From assembly GCF_014897675.1 (NCBI RefSeq), contig NZ_JABUXU010000011.1:1-64000 (forward strand): a stretch of DNA of 64,000 bases, written 5' to 3'. The DNA is from Advenella sp. FME57. GTDB taxonomy: Bacteria; Pseudomonadota; Gammaproteobacteria; Burkholderiales; Burkholderiaceae_B. The position numbers and the translations under genes are program-made. Of this stretch, positions 9,377 to 18,022 are shown piece after piece; position 1 is the stretch's first letter, and every line of letters starts with the position of its first letter. The notes beneath the pieces were generated by a model. The model saw only the letters and a program-made list of their open reading frames with translations, was not told where the DNA came from and ran no database searches.

Positions 9377-9488
9377 GACTGCGTGAGACGTCGGGCTGCG
9401 GTGCTTTGGGCATTTGTTTTATCTGGCCATTGGCCACTGGCAGTCGCTGGATATTCAATCAATCGCGATTCATAGATAGGAGCAGCGC

Positions 9489-9887
9489 ATGCGAATTTAT
9501 GTAACGAGTGTGTTTGTTGATGATCAGGCCAGGGCATTGGATTTTTACACCAATATTCTGGGTTTCCAGTTAAAGCATGACGTTCCCGCAGGCGATTATC
9601 GCTGGCTGACGGTTGTGTCCAAAGAGCAGCCCAAGGGCGTGGAGCTGTTGCTTGAGCCAGACGCGCACCCGGCAGTGGCGCCATACAAAGCGGCCCTGGT
9701 CAGGGACGGTATACCTGCCACATCCTTTGAAGTGGACGATCTGGACGCCGAGGTTGACCGGTTAACCCGGCGCGGCGTGCGCTTTACAGTGCAGCCCATG
9801 GACGCAGGGCCGGTGCGAATGGCTGTGTTTGACGATACCTGCGGTAATTTAATCCAGATTATTCAGATGGTTGATGCGCCGCAGTAA
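9489..9887 (+). CDS. VOC-superfamily (glyoxalase/dioxygenase-fold) protein
   Basis: A 132-residue protein with a single vicinal-oxygen-chelate module pair: RIYVTSVFVDDQARALDFY at the N-terminus, LGFQLKHDV, VELLLEPD and the closing DDTCGNLIQIIQM. Such small VOC proteins include glyoxalases, antibiotic-resistance proteins and uncharacterised enzymes. The metal-ligand pattern here (no His in the first strand; Glu in VELLL; no clear C-terminal Glu) is weak, so catalysis cannot be assumed. An AGGAGC ribosome site lies 5 bases before the ATG. It stands alone after the CPBP gene. Confidence 0.75.
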   Translation: MRIYVTSVFVDDQARALDFYTNILGFQLKHDVPAGDYRWLTVVSKEQPKGVELLLEPDAHPAVAPYKAALVRDGIPATSFEVDDLDAEVDRLTRRGVRFTVQPMDAGPVRMAVFDDTCGNLIQIIQMVDAPQ

Positions 9888-10068
9888 CGTGGGGCATTTG
9901 TTCGAACCTCTCGTTCTGAACACAATTTCAAGGCTCCGTAACGCCATTTTCAGGTGCTTTTTGCCCGCTCAGCCGGTTGCGAGAGTGTCACGGACCCCGG
10001 ATGCCTGGGATGGCAAGTTTGAATATCTGTGCTGTTCTTGTATGGCTGAGCTATGTGGGTCTCTCTTG

Positions 10069-10097
10069 TTGTCCAGAATTGTGCTTTTTGATAAAAT
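10069..10097 (+). promoter_or_regulatory. Candidate sigma-70 promoter
   Basis: TTGTCC (10069-10074) and TAAAAT (10092-10097) are separated by 17 bp in an A/T-rich stretch of an ORF-free region. It faces the terminator at 10336 and would drive the proposed small RNA. Confidence 0.35.
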
Positions 10098-10103
10098 TTT
10101 CGT

Positions 10104-10366
10104 ATAACATCGATTTATAAACGTATTGTTTGTATTACTGTAGGAAGTTTGGAAGCTGGAATTTGACCCCGACCACTGGTCCAGCATATCCCCTGACAGC
10201 AGGTGAAATCGGTAAGCCTGATGATAGCAGCATGAACGCAGGTTTGGTTCGTGCGCCGACGACAGCACTATGCAAGGTGGCTTGCATATACAGACTAAGA
10301 AGGTTGCTCGACTATCTCTCACTAATACGGAATTGAGGCCCTCATCATTTGGGGGCCTTTTGTTTT
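10104..10366 (+). ncRNA. Possible small RNA between VOC gene and terminator
   Basis: The 450 bases after the VOC stop hold no credible ORF on either strand, yet they contain a promoter-like pair (10069/10092), a tight hairpin TGCAAG-GTGG-CTTGCA near 10272-10287, and a textbook terminator at 10336-10366. A rightward terminator with no gene in front of it is the main reason to propose an RNA of about 260 nt. I could not match it to 6S RNA, tmRNA, RNase P RNA or a known riboswitch by eye. A long 3' UTR of the VOC gene is the alternative. Confidence 0.3.
10336..10366 (+). terminator. Strong intrinsic terminator
   Basis: AGGCCCTC (10336-10343) pairs fully, with one G-T, to GGGGGCCT (10351-10358) over a 7-base loop, and is followed by TTTGTTTT. 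The opposite strand has no T-run, so it serves rightward transcription and not the leftward gene that ends at 10383. Confidence 0.85.
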
Positions 10367-10382
10367 ATGCCAATGGACCTTG

Positions 10383-10904
10383 TTATGTGCCGTAGTCAAT
10401 GGCAATGCTCCCTATACGAGGCTTTTTGGGTTTTCTGAAATTTCGTGAGAACCATGTCACTATGGAACACACGTGTTTTCGGTCAAGGTATTGCATGACG
10501 ACCGTGTTGCAGGTTGCGTGTGCGATCACAACAGCGCGATGATTGCCGCCCGGATGTTCAAACTCACAATGAATGCTGGCCCTTGACAGAAGGGTCTTTA
10601 TTTCACCCACAAGGAAGGGCATCGCCGTTTTCATTGACAGGTTAAATTCAATTCTGAGACGTTGTTCCCAGATGTGATACAAGCCAAAGCCGTGATGGGT
10701 ACTTTTGTGTTCGCCGTAGTATAGAAAGATGGGTGCTTCGCAATAATGGTAGCCGCGACCCTTCAATTCAGGGAATATGCCGAAGCTGGCGTCGTCGAAT
10801 GGACCTTCTATGACGGCATATTTGGACATATGTGGTTTAACTGTCATGGACTTATTAAGCAATAAATCACGTTTAAAATTTTTAAATATTATGAAGATCC
10901 ACAC
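10383..10904 (-). CDS. Hypothetical protein
   Basis: A 173-codon ORF from a GTG at 10904. Starts at the ATG at 10847 (MTVKPHMSKYAVIEG) or 10829 (MSKYAVIEGPFDDAS) are equally possible, and none has a clear ribosome site. The product is mixed-charge with no signal peptide or membrane span and no motif that I recognise; it has a cluster of His/Tyr/Cys residues in the middle (GRGYHYCEAP, HHGFGLYHIWEQR). Its base composition is lower in GC than the flanking core genes, hinting at foreign origin. It stands alone between a rightward terminator and ychF. Confidence 0.5.
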   Translation of the reverse strand: MWIFIIFKNFKRDLLLNKSMTVKPHMSKYAVIEGPFDDASFGIFPELKGRGYHYCEAPIFLYYGEHKSTHHGFGLYHIWEQRLRIEFNLSMKTAMPFLVGEIKTLLSRASIHCEFEHPGGNHRAVVIAHATCNTVVMQYLDRKHVCSIVTWFSRNFRKPKKPRIGSIAIDYGT

Positions 10905-11216
10905 ACCACCGCAACTACTTGCCTGGGGAAAATATAAGACGCCAAGTCGGTTTGATCGTTAAGCGCACGTTCAAAAAAGCGCTGATTCAGGCTATTCTTG
11001 GGTTTGAAGGCATCAATCGATCAAGTAGAGCGTCAGACAAGGTTACAATCTCTTCTTTATTCAAAACTGATGCAAAATCGCCAGATACGCGTGCTGGTTT
11101 ACAAGGTTTTGTCTGTAAAACGGCGACCCGTATGCAAACATACGACGTTCTGCTGATCCGGCACCTCCATGGTGCCGATGCTGGGTTCGTATGTGCTTGT
11201 TATCTAAGGAAATTCA
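10905..11216. other. Intergenic region upstream of ychF with two hairpins
   Basis: No supported gene in 312 bp. It contains the perfect inverted repeats CGTATG-CAAA-CATACG (about 11129-11144) and CGGCACC-TCCA-TGGTGCCG (about 11159-11177) in what would be the ychF leader. They may be operator or leader structures; no T-run follows, so they are not terminators. Confidence 0.5.
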
Positions 11217-12308
11217 ATGGCTCTTCAATGTGGGATTGTCGGACTGCCCAACGTGGGCAAATCCACGCTCTTTAACGCCCTGACCAAAGCGGGCATCGCG
11301 GCGGAAAACTATCCGTTCTGCACCATCGAACCCAATGTCGGGATCGTAGAGGTGCCCGATGAGCGCCTGAATAAACTGGCCGAAGTGGTCAATCCCGAGC
11401 GCATTCTGCCGGCCACGGTCGAGTTTGTGGACATTGCCGGGCTGGTGGCGGGCGCCTCCAAGGGCGAAGGGCTGGGCAACCAATTTCTGGCCAACATCCG
11501 CGAAACGGATGCGATTGTCCATGTCGTGCGCTGCTTTGAAGACGAAAACGTGATTCACGTGGCCGGTCAGGTCAATCCGATTTCTGATATCGAAGTGATC
11601 AACACCGAGCTGGCGCTGGCCGACATGAGCACCGCTGAAAAGGCGATGCTGCGTGCCCAGAAGACCGGTCGGGCGGGCGACAAGGAAGCGCAGCGCCTGG
11701 CTGGCCTGCTGGAAAAGATCATTGCCGTGCTCAACGAGGCCCGCTCCATCCGCTCCATGAACCTGGATCAAGACGACCTGGATCTGATCAAGCCGTACTG
11801 TTTCATTACGGCCAAGCCTGCCATGTACGTGGCCAATGTGAAGGAAGACGGTTTTACCGACAACCCGCATCTGGCTGCAGTACAGGAATTTGCCGCCAAG
11901 GAAAATGCGCCTGTTGTGGCCGTATGCGCGGCAATCGAAGCCGAAATTGCTGACCTGGATGATGAGGACAAAAACGTATTCCTGGCTGATATGGGCATGG
12001 ATGAGCCGGGTTTGAACCGCGTAATTCGCGCCGCTTTCCGCCTGCTGGGCCTGCAGACTTACTTTACAGCAGGTGTCAAGGAAGTGCGTGCCTGGACGAT
12101 TCATGTGGGCGATACCGCCCCGCGCGCCGCCGCTGCGATCCATACAGACTTCGAACGTGGCTTTATCCGTGCCCAGACCATTGCCTATGACGACTTTATT
12201 ACGCATAAAGGCGAGCAGGGCGCCAAGGAAGCGGGCAAAATGCGTGCTGAGGGCAAGGAATATATCGTCAAGGACGGCGATGTGCTCAATTTCCTGTTCA
12301 ACGTATAA
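11217..12308 (+). CDS. ychF: Ribosome-binding ATPase YchF (Obg family)
   Basis: 363 residues, the normal length. The G1 loop [14 protein letters not shown] is at residues 8-21, the G3 DIAGL near 70, and a central coiled-coil insertion follows (about 130-190). The C-terminal TGS domain ends with [13 protein letters not shown]. YchF prefers ATP over GTP because of a changed G4 motif and binds 70S ribosomes; it is linked to the oxidative stress response. An AAGGA ribosome site precedes the ATG. It is monocistronic, with a terminator 48 bp after the stop. Confidence 0.96.
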   Translation: MALQCGIVGLPNVGKSTLFNALTKAGIAAENYPFCTIEPNVGIVEVPDERLNKLAEVVNPERILPATVEFVDIAGLVAGASKGEGLGNQFLANIRETDAIVHVVRCFEDENVIHVAGQVNPISDIEVINTELALADMSTAEKAMLRAQKTGRAGDKEAQRLAGLLEKIIAVLNEARSIRSMNLDQDDLDLIKPYCFITAKPAMYVANVKEDGFTDNPHLAAVQEFAAKENAPVVAVCAAIEAEIADLDDEDKNVFLADMGMDEPGLNRVIRAAFRLLGLQTYFTAGVKEVRAWTIHVGDTAPRAAAAIHTDFERGFIRAQTIAYDDFITHKGEQGAKEAGKMRAEGKEYIVKDGDVLNFLFNV

Positions 12309-12355
12309 AGCTCATTTTGACCAGGGAAAGCGTGCTGTGCTTTCCCAAACCCGAC

Positions 12356-12381
12356 AAAAGCCGCGTATGTGCGCGGCTTTT
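12356..12381 (+). terminator. Terminator of ychF
   Basis: A perfect 10-bp stem AAAAGCCGCG (12356-12365) / CGCGGCTTTT (12372-12381). The preceding GGGAAAG...CTTTCCC hairpin (12324-12346) adds a second structure in the 3' UTR. The AAAA/TTTT flanks make it usable in both directions. Confidence 0.85.
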
Positions 12382-12559
12382 GCTGTTCCTGCCAGGCCGG
12401 GTTGCGGGCTGTTTTTCAGCTGACTGAGCCGGTCAACTGTCTTGCAATAACAATAATTTCATCTGTATCAAATGTTTATCAGATAAATAACATTCATGAT
12501 GCGGCCCTGTTCCGGTGTTATAGTCAAAACTCCTCTTCTTACTCAATCAAGGAAAGATC

Positions 12560-13111
12560 ATGGGAATTCTGGATGCAATCAATGCGGTGTTGGGCGGTGG
12601 CAAAAAGCCTGAACAGCAGCCACAAAGTGAACAAATACAGGAAGGCCAGGTAGCATCCGGGCAGGCCCCGGAAGATCAGACGCCCGCCGCGCAGCAGGAA
12701 GACATGGGCGGCCTGGGTGGTTTGGGTGGCCTGGGCAATGGCCTCAATCTGGGCGCCCTGAGCGCGCTGTTGCCAGTGGTTTTGTCCGTGATCAATAACC
12801 AGCAGGGCGGCCTGGGTGGTTTGGCCGAAAAATTCCAGCAAGGTGGGCTGGGCGACATTTTCAATTCCTGGGTCAACAAGGGTGAAAACCGTGATATTTC
12901 CCCGGAACAGGTCGATACTGCGCTGGGGGCCGATACGGTCGATTCCATTGCAGCCCAGTCGGGTCAGTCCCGTAATGATGTTCTGGGAAGCTTGTCGGGT
13001 ATTTTGCCGCAAGTGGTCGACAAATCAACACCGGAAGGCCAGATTCCGGCCGATGGGCAGGCGCGTGGCGAGAACGAAGTACTCAATTCGCTGTCCTCAC
13101 TGTTCAAATAG
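12560..13111 (+). CDS. yidB: YidB-family protein (DUF937-like)
   Basis: A 183-residue protein of the YidB family. The N-terminus MGILDAINAVLGGG, the GGLGGL-rich hydrophobic centre (about residues 51-95), and the tail VDTALGADTVDSIAAQSG through LSGILPQVVDKSTPEG are the family signature. An unusual Gln/Glu/Pro-rich linker (about residues 16-50) separates the first helix from the Gly/Leu core. The function is unknown in the family as a whole. An AAGGAAAG ribosome site precedes the ATG, and no operon partner is present. Confidence 0.8.
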   Translation: MGILDAINAVLGGGKKPEQQPQSEQIQEGQVASGQAPEDQTPAAQQEDMGGLGGLGGLGNGLNLGALSALLPVVLSVINNQQGGLGGLAEKFQQGGLGDIFNSWVNKGENRDISPEQVDTALGADTVDSIAAQSGQSRNDVLGSLSGILPQVVDKSTPEGQIPADGQARGENEVLNSLSSLFK

Positions 13112-13560
13112 TCCTGTTCTGCCTGCATTCGAATGCCATATCTGTTAGCATAATCAAAATAACAGCCCGATAAATCCAGACAGGCAGATCCGGCGCGCGC
13201 AGCACACGATTACGATTGTGAGCTCGACTGGCAGGCGGTGCATGCTTTTTGAAAAGAAGTGCCGCCTGCGACTGCATTGTATGAAATGCATGAACAGCAT
13301 GTCACTGCAGGCATGTCGCTGACGTTGTGCGTCGCGACCGCCGATCCATAGCGTGGCCATGACGGTGGTACGCTGCGCATTGTTGTGTGGCAATACCGCT
13401 TGTGTGGGTAGTGTGGTTCGGCAACCCGGCGTTCATGTCCACCGCTCATGCCCACTTTACACAAGGGCAGAGCTGCTCCTGTCGGCTGCGCTTATCTGGA
13501 TGACAGACGGTCCTTGAGCGGGCTGTTCCCACTTATTATGAATGAGAGATCAAGCCGCCC
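13112..13560. other. 449-bp intergenic region upstream of the AsmA gene
   Basis: No reading frame here has convincing coding character. A weak promoter-like pair, TTGAGC (13514-13519) and TATGAA (13537-13542) with 17-bp spacing, lies just ahead of the AsmA gene. I see nothing else. Confidence 0.45.
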
Positions 13561-16227
13561 ATGAAAGTCTGGCTTAAAAGAATTTTGATCGGCCTTGTGG
13601 TGCTGATGCTGTTTGCCTTTGTAGGCGCAGCCATTTTTTTATTGACGTTCGATCCGAACGCCTATAAACACAAGATCGAAAGCATTGTGCAGGAACGATA
13701 CAATCGCACCATGGTCATTGAGGGCGATCTGGAACTGTCCCTGTTCCCGCGTATCGGTCTGTCAGTTCGAAAAATTTCACTGTCCGAGCCCAATTCCACC
13801 ACCACTTTTGCCTCTATCGACAGCGCTCGTTTTGCCGTGGCCATCTGGCCGCTCATATCGAACCGTCTGGTGGTCGATCATGTTGCCGTGTCTGGCTTAA
13901 AGGGCTGGATCGTGCGCGATGAAAAAGGCAATTTCAACTTCGAGGACCTGCTGACCCAGGATCCGCCTGCCATAGAGACGGTCGATCCGCGCTTCAAAAG
14001 CGATGAAATCCGTCCCGTGCCTGCCGCGGCCGCCGAGAGCAACAGCGTTTTGCCGCAGCCCAAAAAGACCGATTTCAAAATCGATATCGCCGGGCTTGAA
14101 GTGCAAAACGGTGCGATCTTCTATAAGGACAAGCTGAACAATCTGGATATGCGCCTGAACCAGATGACGGTCAATACTGGCCGGGTCACGTTCGATCAGC
14201 CTTTTGACGTGTCTGTGACGGGCAATCTGGAAGGCGCAAGACCGGTGGCCAATGCCAGCGTGAATATTCAGGGCCTGGTCAAACTGGACCCGGTCACCAA
14301 ACTGTATTCGGCCCGCAATCTGGAAGCCAATATCAAGGGTGTCGTGGGTGATGTGGATGTGCAAACCGGCACGTTGACCGGCGATTTTGCCGTCGATAGT
14401 TTTGCGCACGCGCTCACCGGATCGGGTATTGATCTGACCATTTCGGGCAAAGGCGCCAAGGGCACCGGGTTGCGCAACCTGGATATGAGCCTGGCCGCGC
14501 CCAAGCTGAATTTTGACTCAACTGCGCCGCTTTTGCAGATGACCAACTTCGCCGTCAAAGGTACCGCCTCTGATGAAGACGACGAGAGCTACGAATGGGT
14601 GCTCAATTCGCCGGCGCTGGATATCTCGCCTACCGGCGCGGGTGGCAAGCCACTGACCGGTTCTGTCCGGATCAAGGGCAAGGAACAGTTCGGCGTCAAC
14701 TTTCGCATGGAGGGCATCAGCGGCACGTCCGATGCCCTGAATGTGGCCCAGATCAAGCTGGACGGCGCGTATGCCCGTGGTAATAAACGCGCGGTCAATT
14801 TCAATATTTCTTCGCCGGCCAAAATGGATCTGGCGCGCCGCCTGTTCGCGCTTTCGGCCATGAGTGGCAATGTGGTGCTCAAGGATGTGGAAACGCGCGA
14901 GCAGAACATTCCCGTTATCGGCACCTTCAGCGCCGATTTCCTCAAAAGTGTCGCCAGCTTCAAGGCCGATGCTGTCATCAACTCCGGCAAGTTCAGTTTT
15001 GACGGCAATGTCTCCAGGTTTGATGAGCCTTATGTGCGTTTTGCTGTGGGCGCCGATTCGGTGAATCTGGATGAGCTGATCGATAACGTGTCGGGTGCAG
15101 CCGCAACACCGCCGGCCGCTGCTACCGGCGGCGCCAAGGCACCCGCTGCGCCCCAGGAGGCCGAGGCCAAGCCCGCCACCACCGCTGTACGCAACCTGGT
15201 CAGCGACCTGATGGGCTCGCTCATCGGATCGGGCACCGCCAGCCTTAAGCAGATCACCTATCATGGCGTGGTGTATAACGATGTGACGGCGGCCTTAAAT
15301 TTCACCAAAGACCAGTTGGGTATCACAGATATCAAGTCCAATATTTTTGACGGGCAGGTACAGGGCGACGCGTTGATCAACATGAAGGACGACGAAGTCA
15401 CGACCAAACTCAATTTCCAGGACGTATCCATTGAACCGCTGCTCAAGGGACTGGGCATGAATCCGGTCATGACAGGCACAGGCACATTCTCGCTGGTCTT
15501 TGCCTCCAGAAATGCGCCCGAAGGCGCCAACTGGCTGACCAATGCCACCGGCTCACTCGAAGGCGAGGCCCGCGAGGGCGCGATCAGTGGCTTTGATCTG
15601 GCGCCGGTGCTTGCCGATCCCGCCGCCTACGCCAACAACATTGAGCAGGCCGGCACCTGGAAATTTGATCCAGCGGCCAAAACCCCGTATAAAACGCTAA
15701 AAACCAAGCTGGTGCTCGATAAAGGCGAGTTGCATTTTGCGCACTTCAGCCTGCTGACCGATCCCTTGCTGATCCAGGCCGATGACAATCTGGCGGTGTA
15801 CAACCTGATCAATAACCAGTTTTCGTTCCCTGGCAAATTTGTCACGCGCCAGCCGGTCACGTTGAATCAGGAGGGGTTGCGCGTAAGCATCAAACAGGTG
15901 ACCTTGCCGTTCGAGTTGACCGGATCGCCCCAGGGTGCGCAGTTGAAAGTCAAATGGCAGCGCTTGAATAACTCGCCGTTGGGCCAGTTCGTCAAGCAGC
16001 GCAAGGACAAAGAAGCAGAGGCGCAAAAGCAGGCGGCCGAGCAGGCTGCTGCACAGAAGGCTGCTGTACCCGAGCCACAGGCGCAGCCTGGTGCCGCGGC
16101 GGGCGGACAGCCTGCACCAGCGGCGGCAGGCGACGGTAACCCCCCACCTGCTCAGGCCGCACCCGACGCTCCGGCAGCGACTGAGCCGCAAACGCCGGCC
16201 GCGCCCACGCCTGCTCCCGCTCAATAG
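13561..16227 (+). CDS. AsmA-family envelope protein
   Basis: 888 residues with a single N-terminal membrane anchor (about 7-30) and a long periplasmic body rich in beta structure. The N-terminal AsmA motif is clear (FDPNAYKHKIESIV; IEGDLELSLFPRIGLSV), and the C-terminal AsmA_2 region includes EGEAREGAISGFDL and ADPAAYANN. AsmA proteins belong to the bridge-like lipid-transfer group and are thought to carry phospholipids between the inner and outer membranes. The last ~80 residues are an Ala/Pro/Gln-rich low-complexity tail beginning with a charged helix (QRKDKEAEAQKQAAEQ). Two more Ala/Pro-rich stretches interrupt the body. It is followed by a small MOSC-like gene. Confidence 0.88.
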   Translation: MKVWLKRILIGLVVLMLFAFVGAAIFLLTFDPNAYKHKIESIVQERYNRTMVIEGDLELSLFPRIGLSVRKISLSEPNSTTTFASIDSARFAVAIWPLISNRLVVDHVAVSGLKGWIVRDEKGNFNFEDLLTQDPPAIETVDPRFKSDEIRPVPAAAAESNSVLPQPKKTDFKIDIAGLEVQNGAIFYKDKLNNLDMRLNQMTVNTGRVTFDQPFDVSVTGNLEGARPVANASVNIQGLVKLDPVTKLYSARNLEANIKGVVGDVDVQTGTLTGDFAVDSFAHALTGSGIDLTISGKGAKGTGLRNLDMSLAAPKLNFDSTAPLLQMTNFAVKGTASDEDDESYEWVLNSPALDISPTGAGGKPLTGSVRIKGKEQFGVNFRMEGISGTSDALNVAQIKLDGAYARGNKRAVNFNISSPAKMDLARRLFALSAMSGNVVLKDVETREQNIPVIGTFSADFLKSVASFKADAVINSGKFSFDGNVSRFDEPYVRFAVGADSVNLDELIDNVSGAAATPPAAATGGAKAPAAPQEAEAKPATTAVRNLVSDLMGSLIGSGTASLKQITYHGVVYNDVTAALNFTKDQLGITDIKSNIFDGQVQGDALINMKDDEVTTKLNFQDVSIEPLLKGLGMNPVMTGTGTFSLVFASRNAPEGANWLTNATGSLEGEAREGAISGFDLAPVLADPAAYANNIEQAGTWKFDPAAKTPYKTLKTKLVLDKGELHFAHFSLLTDPLLIQADDNLAVYNLINNQFSFPGKFVTRQPVTLNQEGLRVSIKQVTLPFELTGSPQGAQLKVKWQRLNNSPLGQFVKQRKDKEAEAQKQAAEQAAAQKAAVPEPQAQPGAAAGGQPAPAAAGDGNPPPAQAAPDAPAATEPQTPAAPTPAPAQ

Positions 16228-16288
16228 GCGGGCTTTTTCCTATATTCCTCTCATTTAAGCGGCCTTTTTCCATTTTCGATTCTGCATT

Positions 16289-16663
16289 ATGACAACTTCA
16301 GATTTTCAGCCTATTTATCAATGCCCGGCCATTGCGGGGCCGGTCAAGCCCGCAGCACAACTGCGCTGGCTGCTTGTTGATGAGCAGTCGCAGGCGCTTG
16401 GCCGGGATGACCCGGCATTGAAACAAATTGAACTTTCCATCCGTTTCGATTACTTGGTTATCCGCGCGCCAGGCATGTTGCGACTGGATATCCCGGTCGA
16501 TGTGCTGGAAGATGATGAGGATGCTTTTGAAGAGGCGCAGCTAGACGGGCGTGCCTTGCGCGTGGTCAGCGAGGGGCAATTGGCCGATGCGTGGTTCAGT
16601 AAGCTGCTTGAGCGGCCGATTCGACTGGTCAAGCTGCACCCCGATGAAGACCTGACCGCTTGA
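16289..16663 (+). CDS. Stand-alone MOSC N-terminal beta-barrel-like protein
   Basis: 124 residues. The segment PVKPAAQLRWLLVDEQSQAL through LSIRFDYLVIRAPGMLRLDIP resembles the N-terminal barrel (MOSC_N) of molybdenum-cofactor sulfurase C-terminal domain proteins, where a PVKS element and a WLLVDE strand are typical. The catalytic MOSC domain with its conserved Cys is absent: the reading frame stops at 16663 and no continuation is seen downstream before the ferredoxin gene. Either this is a reduced one-domain protein or the remnant of a longer gene. It lies 61 bp after the AsmA gene and converges on the ferredoxin gene. Confidence 0.55.
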   Translation: MTTSDFQPIYQCPAIAGPVKPAAQLRWLLVDEQSQALGRDDPALKQIELSIRFDYLVIRAPGMLRLDIPVDVLEDDEDAFEEAQLDGRALRVVSEGQLADAWFSKLLERPIRLVKLHPDEDLTA

Positions 16664-16750
16664 TGCCTAGACGCCTTGACGCCAGTCGTGATAATGCTGC
16701 TGTCGCAGGTTGCGGCGGCGGGCGGAAAATCAGGGGTGATGTGTTAGACG

Positions 16751-16788
16751 GCCCGCCCGCATAAGGTGCGGACCGTTGCGAGGCGGGC
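16751..16788. other. Inverted repeat between convergent genes
   Basis: GCCCGCC (16751-16757) and GGCGGGC (16782-16788) can pair over a 24-base loop, midway between the two stop codons. There is no T-run on either side, so terminator activity is only a possibility. Confidence 0.4.
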
Positions 16789-16791
16789 TTG

Positions 16792-17043
16792 TCAGGCTAC
16801 AGCAGTCAGCTTGTAGAATTTGGCCATGAGCATATCCTGGGATTCTTTCCATTCCGGATTGATCTCAATACACTCGACAGGACAGACGACCTGACATTGC
16901 GGCTCGCCATGGTGCCCGACGCATTCGGTGCACTTGGCAGGGTCGATTTCATAGAAATCCACACCCATATAGATGGCTTCATTGGGACACTGCGGTTCGC
17001 AGACGTCGCAGTTGATGCATTCATCGGTAATTAGCAGGGCCAT
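16792..17043 (-). CDS. YfhL-family 2x[4Fe-4S] ferredoxin
   Basis: 83 residues from the ATG at 17043 (MALLITDECINCDVCEP), with a GGAAAG ribosome site; a longer ORF upstream is not used. The first cluster motif is C-x2-C-x2-C-x3-C-P (CINCDVCEPQCP) and the second is the expanded C-x2-C-x8-C-x3-C with the insert VGHHGEPQ, which marks the Allochromatium/YfhL type of low-potential ferredoxin. A C-terminal helix follows (MLMAKFYKLTA). It probably donates electrons in anabolic or radical-enzyme reactions. In Burkholderiales it commonly sits beside coaD and rsmD, as here. Confidence 0.93.
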   Translation of the reverse strand: MALLITDECINCDVCEPQCPNEAIYMGVDFYEIDPAKCTECVGHHGEPQCQVVCPVECIEINPEWKESQDMLMAKFYKLTAVA

Positions 17044-17417
17044 AATCTTTCCGGCACTTTCGTTTATACACAGTGACAGTGTACGCCAATGGTTGGACAA
17101 ATACCTGAAAACAGGCAAGCGTGTCAGGGTTAATGGGTCGCTGCGTGTCTGCGATCCATTCGGGCGCTGTCGCCGGGTGCGTTGCGGTGCAGTCGAGGGA
17201 CCAGGACAGCATGGCAGGCACAATCAGGCTTTGCATGAGATAGAGCGCACATCATTGGGCATGCAGCGGCACATGCAACTGGTCAGGCCAGGGTGCCAGC
17301 TTGAAACATGAGCACACGGGCATCAATTCTGGGCATGAATCCAGGGCCTCGGAACACGGGCCTGGCCAGAAAAGGATGGTGTCGATGTTCGCCCTGACAT
17401 GCATTGACGCAGTTTGC
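17044..17417. other. 374-bp intergenic region between ferredoxin and coaD
   Basis: Short ORFs exist on both strands but have no recognisable product and no ribosome sites. It probably contains the ferredoxin promoter on its left part and the coaD 3' end on its right part. I see no repeat or terminator. Confidence 0.4.
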
Positions 17418-17936
17418 TTAGTCGCTCTCGGGCGCCTGCTCGTTTCTGGCAGCCAGGCGGGCCTGTGATTTTTCCTGCAACCAGCGCTCAACCGACGGGA
17501 ATACAAATTTACCCACATCGCCACCGAGCAGGGCAATTTCACGGACAAACGTGCCGGAAATAAACTGATACTGATCAGACGGGGTCATGAATAGCGTTTC
17601 CACGTCGGGCAGCAGGTGGCGATTCATGCCGGCCATTTGAAACTCATATTCAAAATCGGATACGGCGCGCAGGCCGCGCACAATGATGCGGGCGTCTTCC
17701 TCGCGTACAAAATCCTTGAGCAGGCCGCCAAAGCTTTTGACAGAGACATTAGGATAGTGGCCCAGCACTTCTTCGGCAATCTGCAAGCGCTCTTCGATAG
17801 TAAACAGCGGATTTTTGCCCGCGCTGACAGCGACGCCAACTACAACATGATCAAACAGCCCGGCTGCGCGTCGGACCAAATCCTCGTGTCCGCGGGTGAG
17901 AGGATCAAATGTCCCTGGGTATACAGCAGTGATCAT
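17418..17936 (-). CDS. coaD: Phosphopantetheine adenylyltransferase
   Basis: 172 residues. It transfers AMP from ATP to 4'-phosphopantetheine, the penultimate step of CoA synthesis. The nucleotidyltransferase motif [19 protein letters not shown] includes the RGH variant of HxGH, and [16 protein letters not shown] is the second ATP motif. The second of two adjacent ATG codons (17936) is chosen because it lies 6 bases from a GGAG site, whereas 17939 lies only 3 bases away. It lies 86 bp downstream of rsmD on the same strand, and the pair probably form an operon. Confidence 0.95.
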   Translation of the reverse strand: MITAVYPGTFDPLTRGHEDLVRRAAGLFDHVVVGVAVSAGKNPLFTIEERLQIAEEVLGHYPNVSVKSFGGLLKDFVREEDARIIVRGLRAVSDFEYEFQMAGMNRHLLPDVETLFMTPSDQYQFISGTFVREIALLGGDVGKFVFPSVERWLQEKSQARLAARNEQAPESD

Positions 17937-18022
17937 CATGAGCTCCGTTTGCTCCCGATCGATGCCGGGAAAGAGGCCGAAAACCGGCCCGAGCGTTTAA
18001 AGGAACGTCGATTATAAGGTAT

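Noticed and set aside
11214-12206. 330-codon ORF antisense to ychF
   Set aside because: ychF is unmistakable on the other strand; the antisense frame is low in recognisable structure.
12560-13111. Repeated GGLGG codons in yidB as a CRISPR or DNA repeat
   Set aside because: Short, irregular, in frame and explained by the protein's Gly/Leu-rich core.
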